From Atopsyche davidsoni (lineage: Eukaryota; Arthropoda; Insecta; Trichoptera; Hydrobiosidae), in assembly GCA_022113835.1 (NCBI GenBank), contig JAILWY010000002.1:9092501-9156500 (forward strand): a DNA stretch of 64,000 nucleotides. Direction: 5' to 3'. This document shows, piece after piece, positions 36,801 through 47,315 of the stretch. The position numbers and the translations under genes are program-made. Under the pieces are notes generated by a model, which worked only from the letters and a program-made list of their open reading frames with translations, did no database searches and was not told the DNA's origin. How positions within the stretch are numbered: position 1 is the first letter of the stretch; every line of letters begins with the position of its first letter.

Positions 36801-39800
36801 ATAAATTAGTAAGGGGTCAAATGATGTCACACAAACATACAATCTAAGATCACACTTGTGGCCGTCGACTAAAAGAGGTTTATCGATATACTTGGCAACC
36901 ACTACACTCTCTCCTTTCGGAATTTGATCAGGCTGAAAAAACGGAGTCTATTATTAAAACGAATCTGTGCATTCAATAAACAAGGGACTACACTACAGAA
37001 TCTAAAGATAGTTTATACATCAGACTCTTTCAGGCTTCAGATAATTATTAATATACGAACATAAGAATTTATACCAAAATAGGGTTTATACATACCGAAT
37101 CAACAATATAGATCCCGCGACCCCTGCTGGATGCAGCTGGTTTCACTATCCACGGTCCCTTAGTTCTATAGTGAGTAGAACAAAGCTCTTTATATTCAAT
37201 GGGCATCAAAAAAGTTATTGGAATAAAATCAAAATTCTTTGATCCTCGAAAATATTGCATTTTTTCAATATTTTTGTATAATTTGTCCTTTCTTGTTAAC
37301 TCATATGACCTAAGAATTCACAGAATAATATAAAGTAGAATAATACTTTTCTATTAAAAAATAAAATGAAACAATAATTATTACTTTATCTCACCTAGGA
37401 AAATGATTAACTCTTTGGTATGCTCGCAGCGATCTCAACAAATCTGGCTTGGGATGCAAGCCCGTCCACAAGAGGTTGAAATCCTTGCTGTGACTGTGCA
37501 CGTCGGTGAAGCCGTGAGCATGAAGCATTCTGCTCAGCAGCCTTGTTTCTGTCATAGCAGTTTTGTACGTCAAGTGCAAAATGGATGCTGGCATTTCCTT
37601 TCTTTCTGGCACATCAATATTATTATAATCCAAGTCAGATGCTTCATTATTCAAGGAATCAAAACACATTTCAGTTTTCACAGGGGAAATTTTCTTAGAC
37701 GATGGTGAACGATAAGGGCGTTTCGATTTGATTTTTGCAGAATTTTTTTTCACTTTGTGAATATTCGGAATCGTATTGATGAATTTTGTTTTAAAGGATT
37801 TATTTTTTATTTTTCCCATCTCCTTTTCACTTGACAGCAATATACAATTTTCAAGCTTAGGAATAATGGCAGTAGAGTTATTGATTGTTATTTTCTTTTT
37901 TAAAGTAATTTTATTGATATCGCTCAATACATCTCTTATATCTCTCTTTCTTTTAACATCTTGAGAATCCATATGATTAGATACAGTTGCCACATTACAA
38001 TCGTCACTCTTTTCTGATTCGTCGAATGTCTGATCTTCCCAGTCAGAAGATGTACTCAATGATTCTTTATTACTTCCGAACATAGCCTCGATGGAATTGT
38101 TTTGAGATAATTCTCCACTGCTGTTGGTATCGCGCTTACTGAGACTGAAGTTGTCTAATCCGGGGTTGGACTTGACGGTGATTTTATCTTTAGAAGCCAG
38201 CACGCAGCTGCGGAAAATGAGCACTGTCTTGTTACTTCCGAGGCGCCCACCTGATAGCCAAGGAGACTGAGAAGTTTCCTCACTCTGATGAGTGGTAACA
38301 GTGTCCTTACTGGAGCCATCTTTTACTTTCATACTGACACTTTTTTGGCTATGATAGCTAAAATAAAAAATGATGCGTAAAGAAATCAAATATAAACTCA
38401 AATTAAAATAAAACACATGACATATGTAAGTTACACAAGTCAACTTCTTGTGAGTTGTGACAAACTAATAAACTGATGTTGATTCAAGACAGTATTGAAA
38501 AAAAAAACAATTTGTAACGTGACCAAACTATTACAGTTAACTCGATATCCATATAAGGCTTGCAAGTGATTCAATATTTTTTATGGAATGGCAGTCGTTC
38601 AATATGGAAGCATGCTTTGCATAATATTAAATTGTAAAGACTTAAAAAAGCACAATGATATAAACAGTATGCATTTGAAATGATGCTTACAAGTATTCTA
38701 AAAAAGTAAAAAATTATCAATGATTGTATATAAATTTGATTGTCTGATACATGAGCTGTGTTACTCACCAGACATGGATTCAATGTTTAATCAATTTTTA
38801 GTATGGGAATATGCAAAACAAATCTAGACTGCACTGTCCCCCATGTTTGTTAACAGCAACAAGTCTCCCCTACTATATACAGTTAATCAATAAAACTTCT
38901 GTTCTACCAGGCCACAGTGGTACCATTAAATCACTTCTATCTGAGAGTAGGCATGACAACAATAATTAATGTACTACCATAATAAATACAATCTGATACT
39001 GTAAGCCGATATAATGACTTGGGTATAGAATTACAAATTTGAAGGTATATAATAGTAATCTATAGAAACTAAGGATTTATTAATTTTATATTTAAATTAT
39101 TATTTAAATTTTCCCTAAAATATTTGTTTGGTAGCTTTTTCTGATCAATTACTATTATATGAAATAAACTAAGGTCAATACAAAAAGTATGAATAAAGGT
39201 TAAATGCATTTAAAAAATATTTATTCATTAAAAACTATTCAAAGATTTTAAAAATAAATAATACCTACACAATCGAAATATTTTTGCATTCTATATTTTA
39301 TGCCCTATAAACTAAATAAACGTACCCCAAATAATCAATGAAAATGTTATATTTGTTGATTTTTTTTCGACTGTTCAATATTCTACCTGACAATCCAAAA
39401 AGACAAAATAACATTATCAGCCACATTGAACAGAAAAATCTTCTCACGCACATTATACATAAGTAATATGAGATATATTTATTTCAAAGTAATATCTAAA
39501 CTGAAAATAGTATGTATGATATACCTGCAACTATTATTTAAAGATAAATCAATAGATATGATGTAAAGTATGGCAGTACTACACCCCCACTAGACTTCTT
39601 CTACTGCCTAGAAAGTAACCAGTGACCAGTGTTCCATGCCATTTGGCATGAGAAAGTAATAGTGAACTACTTTTTTATCACTACATAATATGTATATATT
39701 TATATCTAAATTAAATGTGTACACAAATATATTCAAATTGCAGCAATGTATAAAAAAACTAATTATTAAAATTTTCAATAATCTAATAATTAATTTTAAA

Positions 39801-40689
39801 AAAAATTAGGAATCTTAAAATGTACGAGTCATTGATAGAGGTTTGAATAGCAAGAGAAAATTAAAACACAATAACAGATGCAAAGAAAATTAAAGTATTG
39901 AGTACTCATAGTTCTCCTACAGAGGCTATCTATAGGTACATTTCCATAAAACTGGCTTTATTCCATACACATGCACTTTTTATCTAAATCTTTTAAATAC
40001 ATGTTTTATTATGATAACAAGTCACTCAAGATACCAGTCTCCGTGACATTTACTTCCTTTTACAAGTGCAATACCTAATATAATTATTTGTCGATAAGGC
40101 AATCCATTCCGTGCTATAAAATGGGGAAATAAGTGATGAGTAAGTTTATTCAAGCATCAAAAATCTGTATTCATTTTTTTAATACTAGCTACATTATGTT
40201 TATATTTTATTAAGAACTTTCCAGAAGCTAATTTTTAAAAGACAATACTTACATAACATACTTTGGATACATAAAAATTTAATTATTAATACAAATTAAA
40301 TTAAAACTATAGCATTTAAAACAAGCAACAGAAAAAGAGTTATATATATTTATAGGAGAGATATTTTCAAGAAGCTATGATAGGGAAAAAAATGTAAAAG
40401 TATAAGCTCATAATTATTATAAAAATTGACAATAATATATAAAAAGATCAACTATGATATAATTAAAGTACTTTAAAGCTTCGTCTGTAAGAAGCCTAAG
40501 ATATGCTTAGTAAAACAAAATAAAAATATTAGCTTTAACGTGAACCAAAAGCATGAAAAAATGTGAATTTATTCTTACAGACCTTTCATTTTTTGGTATT
40601 TTTAGTGCACTACTTGCAATGTGTACGGGTACTATATCCTGGTGGTTGAGTTTTCTAAGGGACATCTGGTCCTCCTCTAATTCATCCAT
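33861..40689 (-). CDS. TTLL5: tubulin polyglutamylase TTLL5-like
   Basis: Twelve minus-strand exons give 1056 residues: 40689-40583, 38357-37395, 37309-37096, 36932-36676, 36552-36353, 36277-36042, 35693-35501, 35427-35268, 35034-34855, 34771-34615, 34515-34349 and 34197-33861. The enzyme adds glutamate side chains to tubulin. The order of conserved blocks matches human TTLL5: SPWLSGG and VLIF near residues 67-84, [91 protein letters not shown], then [10 protein letters not shown] and the metal-binding [13 protein letters not shown]. After the TTL core comes a block with [15 protein letters not shown], typical of TTLL5. A Lys/Ser-rich insertion of about 190 residues (about 107-295) interrupts the N-terminal part. 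The first exon is acidic and lies 2.2 kb upstream of the second. It was accepted because the phase fits and human TTLL5 also starts acidic, so it is less certain. Confidence 0.9.
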
Positions 40690-43137
40690 TTCAATTTCCA
40701 ACTGACACAAATATATAAAATTCATTTTAAATACAGCAATGAAAAGGGCTCATTAATAGAACATACATCTTTTTCGTTGAAGTAAAGTAATAATATTATA
40801 TATTTGTAATTATGTCGGCTTCAAATTTCTGTCGCAACGCACTGCAACAACTACTCCACGTAACCTCACATAGACCACAGTTCTATAAGGTCTCAAGTTG
40901 ATCAGATGCTGTGCTGCCGTGTTAGTTAAGCCATTAACTTAGGAGTTCATCGGAATTAGAATAAGCTTCAATTTTGTGTACAAATAATATATTTAGATTT
41001 CTTTAACATAATATTATTTGAAGCCGATAAGTTTGTATGAAATTATGATTTGATCTTAAAGAGGTGATTTAAAAATTCAATGTAGAGTTACACAACAGGA
41101 AAAATAATAAAAAGTGCCATGAATAAAGCATAATAATTAATTAGTCTAGTGATATTTTATGTTTTATAAATATATTATAAAATAATATAAAAATTAGTAA
41201 AATAATGTTAGCAAATATGCGGAATCTTTCAAAAAGTAAAAATATCTTATTAACTCAAATGGTAAATGTACATATACTAAATATGAGCAGTAAAATTAAA
41301 ATAATAATTTTATAAAATTTGACATTCATTAAATAAAACTCATTAAGTTTCATAAATTATTAAAAATTCTTTACATAATCATTACAAAAATATAATATTT
41401 CTTTATAAAAATCATTTTGAAAATAAAAATCGATTTATAAAACGTAATAAATGTTTTTTACGTGTTAATTAAATATTTATACAATCATTTTTGCAATTGG
41501 TATGCAAGAAATTGTAATTGATAATATTAAAAATATTTATCTCAGGTTTCGCAATTAATAATAATCATTAGAAAGTGTGCCATCGACTTTTAATATTTTT
41601 TCTATGTAGTAGGAAAGGTGGATAGAGAAGGTACATATTAATGGGCAAGTTTCTACCTACATACAAGATAAATACAATCGCTGGTGATTATGATAAGACA
41701 TGACACACTTGTTTACAAAAAAAATATTTTTTCATAGATGGTAACAGTTTTTATTGTAGAAATATATTTATATTTCTATTCGGCAAGTTGTCATCGCAAA
41801 TTTCATATGCGCGAATCAGTAGATACTCGTAAATTAAAATATCATTTTACTTACATGTGATAATTTTATAAATTAAAATGTCTCTAATTGGCCCCGTTTT
41901 CATTATATTTAATTAATAAAATTTTATCACTACAAATTTTGACATTTACCGAGTACTAAAATTTTCACATTTTTGGCATATTTATCAATGTTGCCACATT
42001 GGTAAATTTAAAATCCTTACTTTGTACTAGATTATTGAGTAGGAACAAGGTGGTTCTGACAGGAAAGTGGTTATTGTCAGTTTTGTAATGGCCATAATTT
42101 AATTGGTTGAAAAACAAAGTTATAAAATATGAGCTATGAACAACTTTGCCGTCAGATTTTTTTATATAAAATTTTTAAAAATAAATATAAAAAATCATAC
42201 TCCGATGAAGTCATTGTAAACGTTTTTATTAATTTCTAAATAAAATCAATGCATTACTTAGTCAAAATATTTTCAAAAAAAAACTACAAACTCTATAACA
42301 CCACTTTGTCTATTAAAGTGTCTTAAATTTTGTCATCTGATAGTGCATCAGATAGCATGTTGCGCTTTAGGGATTTAGTTTTTGATGGCCAAATACATGT
42401 GCAATATCAGACCGTCTCACTTGGCATGTCCAAAACCTACAAGAATCGAACTTCAAAATCTATATTAATTTTGAATATATAAAAATTGAATTAAATTAAA
42501 TTATCAAAAAATATATATCTAAGAATATTACATTCAATAAGAGAAATATGTGTTTTTCTGAGTGAAGCTGAGGCATTTGAGAATTCATAAAAAAATATTT
42601 TACAAGAATCAAATTGTGCATCTCTGGCATACAGACACACAGGTTTATCATTTATTTAAGCGTTTAATTGTATTAAAAATGTATTAATATAAACTAAATG
42701 TCTTTTTTTCCTATGCAAAGAATTGTGTTGAAGAGTGTTCAAAAAACATCAACATTATACTAAATATCATAAACCTTATTTATTTTTGGTAATCGCACAG
42801 ACTCAATCCTATCAAGGATTAATCTGCCATGGCTCCAAAATAAACTAAGTATCATACATCAATTGCAAACTGCAGAGATAATAGCTGAATTATATTTTGT
42901 TTAGCGGATTTGTTTATTGAGGTGATTAGAAAGTTCTCACGCATGAACACCGATAATAATACAGCTCATTATCAACACTGCGACTCACATGGTTTGGTGA
43001 CATCACCAAAACACCTAACAGAATATTTACAAGAAAAATCACACATACCAAAAATTTATTGGGAAATAAATTTGCTTTATTTAATATTTTACAAAACTAC
43101 GTATCAATAAAGTAGTTTTAAAAAAAATTATTAAATA
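40690..43137. other. region between TTLL5 start and the MBIP-like 3' end
   Basis: The TTLL5 promoter and probably an untranslated first exon lie here: an AG acceptor at about 40702 just before the coding exon suggests upstream splicing. A 213-bp segment at 40815-41027 with inverted ends is GC-richer than its flanks and is treated as a finding. The remainder is AT-rich. The MBIP-like 3' untranslated region should occupy the right end. No other gene is seen. Confidence 0.5.
40815..41027. repeat. 213-bp segment with 12-bp inverted ends
   Basis: tcggcttcaaat at 40815-40826 is the exact reverse complement of atttgaagccga at 41016-41027. The interior is less AT-rich than the surroundings. The size fits a small non-autonomous DNA element, but no clear target-site duplication is visible, and the interior could instead be a TTLL5 5' exon. 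Confidence 0.4.
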
Positions 43138-44174
43138 TCAATATTCAGTGTAGCTCTTCTTTTCCAACGCATCAATTTTATCTTTGATATCATCTAAGGA
43201 AAATTTGAACCTCTTAGATGAAAATTTTTCTTTAGGAGATTCACAAATTTCATTTGTAGCAATAGTATTATTGTTCTGAAATAAATTTTATCAAAAAACA
43301 GTTAGTAAATGTTGTAAAGAGAGAAGTCAATTAACAAATTTGAGTTTTTAGGTGTCTTCATTACATAAAACTAAATATATTGTTGCCAAAATTTTAAGAT
43401 TACATTTATTCTGCATCCATAAACTACACATGGTATCTTTATAGACTAAATTCATTTTTTTCAACCTTTAAGATGACTCGTTAAATAAAAATACTTGCAT
43501 TTACAAAGATACATTAATCAGTTAGTAATGATATAAAAGGTAACGCTTACCCAAAACATGGCATACTCTGGAGATATAGACTCTAATTCCAAAATCCTTT
43601 CTTCAATTGCTTTCAAACGACTATATATATCAGATGAAACTGGTTTTATTATCCTCAGATGGGCTTCAGCATTCAATATTCTTTCCTCTGTACCAGTATT
43701 AGATGATGTCGCAGAACCAGACAAATTTTTTTTAAGGAGTGTTTTTTTTACGGTCATACTGTGGTGGATTACTGTCTGTGGTCCCCATTCATTTTCCACT
43801 CGCATAACTAAATAAGACAAACATATTTAATGGTGGCTAAATCATCATAATGACTTAAAGTTTTTTAACCTTATTTAATTAAACCTGTTTACCTTTCAAG
43901 TGACTTTTTGAACCTTTTCGTTTCACAAGGATAGCATCCACACGAGCGCAGGTTGATTCAACTTGATCTTTTTGCTCTCCTGTTTGAGTTATGAAATCTT
44001 GTATGTTACTTAAATTTATTTGATCCCTCTTCCTAGTTGTGTAATTTCTTATTCTACGCTCAATTTCATCATTTGTAGCATTGACTTGAACATTACTTTG
44101 AGAGTATGCAGCAACATTACTATTTAGAATGGATTTTGTACTCTCAATATATGATTTTTTTTTTAATCCAAGTT
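43138..44174 (-). CDS. MBIP-like C-terminal region of the MOCS2 locus
   Basis: Three exons (44174-43893, 43807-43551, 43275-43138) join in frame to about 226 residues ending KKSYTEY. Blocks ERRIRNYTTRKRDQIN, HLKVMRVENEWGPQ and RILELESISPEYAMFW match the MBIP-type region that, from memory, follows the MoaE domain in Drosophila Mocs2B. MBIP is a subunit of the ATAC histone acetyltransferase complex and inhibits MAP3K12. The first exon begins in phase 1 and lacks an initiator ATG, so it must be joined to an upstream exon. The preceding MoaE exon ends with its own stop at 44512, and the joining route is unresolved (see finding). This may be the 3' part of a longer MOCS2B isoform or a separate gene with an unseen start. 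Confidence 0.75.
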
Positions 44175-44511
44175 CTGAAAAAAAATGTTTCTTCAGAAAA
44201 AATAAATAAAAATATACACATAAAATCTATTTATTTAAGTAATATATTAATAAGTACATAGAATAATATAGTATGTACATAATTTATATTATTAAATATA
44301 TTATCTACAATATTTCAACTAAGTTTAACAACAATATAACAAACGTATTAAAAAACCAATAAACCCAAAATGATAAGTAATCATTAGTTGGCATAAGTAG
44401 TCAAATTTAGATAACTAGCTTTAAAAAATCTTTACTATTGAATATATTTAATTGTTAATTAATAAAAAAAAACCTATAGATGTACTATTTTACATCAAAT
44501 TTTGCTAATAA

Positions 44512-45770
44512 TTAGGTGTTTTTTCTCGACCAGGGACATTCAGCATTTTCTTTCCACTGACTCGCAAGGCAGTCTTGATCGGAGTAAATTTCTTTCTTCC
44601 AAATGGGTACAGTACCTTTTAAATTTTCAATGCAAAACTGGACTGCTGCTAAAGAATCAATTCTGTGAGGACTACTGATCGCAATCACTACACTGGCTTC
44701 TAATACAGGAACTGTTCCCAATCTAAAATTGGTATAAAAAACATTATTAAATCTTCAAAATACATAATGAAATACCATGAATAGGTATGCAAATAAGTAA
44801 CAATAAAATCCACACACAAAATAATATGTCTATGTATAACATTATAAAAAAACTTTTATAATGAGTCTGTGGAAATCCTTCATGTAAATGATGAATGATT
44901 AGTATGTTTCATAGTTATTGTGTTCCTTCATATAATAACGCAATTCATTGAAATAATAACATAATGGACAGTGCTAACCAGTGGCGTACAACCTGTGCAA
45001 TGGGAATAATAATGCTTGTTTCTAAAATCAAGTTAGATCCACTGTTTATAGAAATGAAATGGTGTGATTATTAACATTTATGATTAATTGACATTAATGA
45101 ATTCAAAAAAACTGTTGCTTTGCTATAAAATGACAAATCATATTATTTCCAATATAAGAATTTCTTTCTTTAATTAAGCATTACTATTGTTATCTAAATA
45201 TAAACAGACACAAAAATATGCATACATAACAATAAAAATTTGCATTTTTTAAAAATAATTAAAATAAAATATTATTTGGTTGGACCTGAAAAATCATTTG
45301 ATTTTATATTTTTCCAATACTGAAAATTTAGTGGCTTTAAAAATGATTTACCATGTACAATGATCCATCCAAGAAAAGTGATGTTTACAATATTATAAAA
45401 TTAAGATTCACCTGTGAATAATTGCAATGTTGTGAACTTCTGCCCATTTTCCTCTTATTTCACTACATAGAGTCTTCATTACTTTCAATGCCATTGAATC
45501 ATATGCCTCATACTCTAACTTAATAACCTGTTAAAAAATATTTACATATATTACATTAACTGTTTTTTTTTTTAACTACTTATATTTATATTTTGTTGTA
45601 TAAAATAGATGTAGTTTAGTAAAAAAATAAATGTTACACACATTTTTGCCCTCAAAATTATCTCTTGTTGTACCAACGAACATTGATACTGCTCCGCATT
45701 TTTCAGAGGACACCTTTTTCAATATTTCATCTACAGAAATTGTATCCTGCACAAGCTCCACAAAATCCAT
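44512..45770 (-). CDS. Mocs2B: molybdopterin synthase catalytic subunit (MOCS2B, MoaE)
   Basis: Three exons (45770-45642, 45527-45412, 44722-44512) join to 151 residues. MoaE, as a dimer with two MoaD-type small subunits, converts cyclic pyranopterin monophosphate to molybdopterin using sulfur from the small subunit's C-terminus. Seen: [31 protein letters not shown], then [21 protein letters not shown] and the catalytic VPIWKKEIY. The ending [14 protein letters not shown] then stop matches the normal end of stand-alone MOCS2B (human WKGNKECFW). The start codon at 45770 has an A at -3 and a G at +4, and follows the MOCS2A stop by 20 nt, so translation is probably from one dicistronic message. 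Molybdopterin is also needed by the mARC protein at 62-63 kb. Confidence 0.93.
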
Positions 45771-45790
45771 GTTGGCTTTATTGGGATGGC

Positions 45791-46060
45791 TTAGCCTCCG
45801 CTTAGTGGTGGAATAACAGCAATCTCATCATTATTTTCAAATGTTATAAGGCTGCCTCCATTGTCTTGGCATAATTCTTCATTTTTAGCAATAATAATAT
45901 TATTTTTAATACTCGATAAACCAAATTCTGATACTACTATATCGAGAAATCTGTTATAAGAAGCAGACTTAGGAATGCTCAAAGATGATTCTTTAAGACC
46001 GACTATGTCTCTAGATTGAGCAAAAAATAACACTTTCACTGTTACCTGTTGAATATCCAT
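45791..46060 (-). CDS. Mocs2A: molybdopterin synthase sulfur carrier subunit (MOCS2A, MoaD)
   Basis: A single coding exon of 89 residues with a ubiquitin-like fold. It starts MDIQQVTVKVLFFAQSRDIV and ends IAVIPPLSGG, with the terminal double Gly that is adenylated and thiocarboxylated by the MOCS3/MoeB enzyme. I chose the ATG at 46058-46060. Upstream codons run into an AG acceptor (exon edge at 46064), so an untranslated first exon is likely; a candidate donor ends at 46390. The protein donates sulfur to MOCS2B, which is the next frame on the same strand. Unlike the human locus, where the two frames overlap, they are separated here by 20 nt. Confidence 0.93.
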   Translation of the reverse strand: MDIQQVTVKVLFFAQSRDIVGLKESSLSIPKSASYNRFLDIVVSEFGLSSIKNNIIIAKNEELCQDNGGSLITFENNDEIAVIPPLSGG

Positions 46061-47315
46061 AGCCCTAAAAAAAAACAAGTTGCATTAATAATGTATCATT
46101 ATCGTGTATAAAAGTCAACAGGAATTTAGTTCCAAATATAATTTGATCGTGTAAATAATCATTATCTTATTAATATATTTATTTTCAAAGGCGATAAATA
46201 TTTCTTGTCATTTCAAATTAAGTTTAGAGTGGAAATAGTATTCTATACTAAAAATTTGAGATATAACCATGCTCATATGTTTTCATGAGACTATACTATT
46301 ATAACAAAATAGTTTGTTTCCAATAAACTCAGGAATATAGTAGAGACATTTTAAGTAAACCAAATTTAATAAAGACCAGAAGTACATACCATACTTCAGA
46401 AACTCGGAAAAAATAAACTTGATACTTCGCTTGTGTTGCCTATAAGTACTTTACGAGATTATGTATAAAACTTATTTATTCACCCATGCGAAACGTTAGA
46501 AAATATAACTGTTATAATTTGACAAAACAACATTAACCGACCCGCATCACATTGCAAAATATAATCTTTGCAGATGATTTTTATAACACGACAGTTGCAA
46601 AGAATAATTTACATTAAATATTTTAGATAATCAGAATATTTTTATCACGGCGAAGGCAGATAATCACATCACGTTGGAAGCCTATCTCTGGTTAACCTTG
46701 GTTATCATCAGACAGCGAAGTTATCGTAATATTCGCTCTAAATCATAGGCGAAGCTTCCTTTATCTCTGTCTTCCTTACACTTTTTTTGACACAAAATAG
46801 GCTATGTTGCCAGCTAAGCCTAAAATTAAAAATTAAAAAGTAAAAAGATATTTGATATTTATACACATCAATTACTTAAAATACAATATTTACGAATATA
46901 AAGCATAGTAAAATTTCATCAATACCAAAGAAAGTGTTTAATCAAATTACTACAAAATTTAGATATCAACGAAAATTAATTTTAAAAAAATAATTGTATT
47001 TACTTTGTTTAAAGTATTTTAAATAAGTACATTATAATACATAGTACTTATATAAATATATAATTTAAAGCACTGACGAAGTTTACGTCTCACATTTAGT
47101 AGCCATTTTCATTTTTTTTCTCTATTGTAGTATAATTTTTCTCTCTGATATTCTGTAAACTCAAGTCTAGGGGTAAATGTATTGTGCTTGATATTTTTTT
47201 TGGAAACATATGTGAAAGAAAATACTGTGAATACAACTTAATATAATTATGATAGGTATCTATCGTGTTTATAAAATATAATTATTAAATGAGAGCATAA
47301 AGTTCGCCTTAAAAA
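46061..47315. promoter_or_regulatory. divergent region between MOCS2 (-) and SMUG1 (+)
   Basis: This holds the promoters of both units. A likely MOCS2 5' untranslated exon ends at 46390 with the donor GTATGT. A motif attcacccatgcgaaacg at 46478 resembles the ends of the MITE-like element at 47.8 kb. Nothing else can be named. Confidence 0.45.

Noticed and set aside
37403..37708. 101-codon plus-strand frame within TTLL5 exon 2
   Set aside because: Antisense to a conserved TTLL5 block; no homology.
38571..38850. Extra TTLL5 exon ending at the good donor near 38768
   Set aside because: All three frames upstream of that donor contain stops, and an ATG three codons before it would lead out of frame into exon 2. 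At most it is an alternative untranslated exon.
44512..44560. Joining MoaE to the MBIP-like exons through GAAT|GTCCCT near the MoaE end
   Set aside because: The phase fits but the junction creates TAA. The GTCGAG donor next to it likewise creates TGA.
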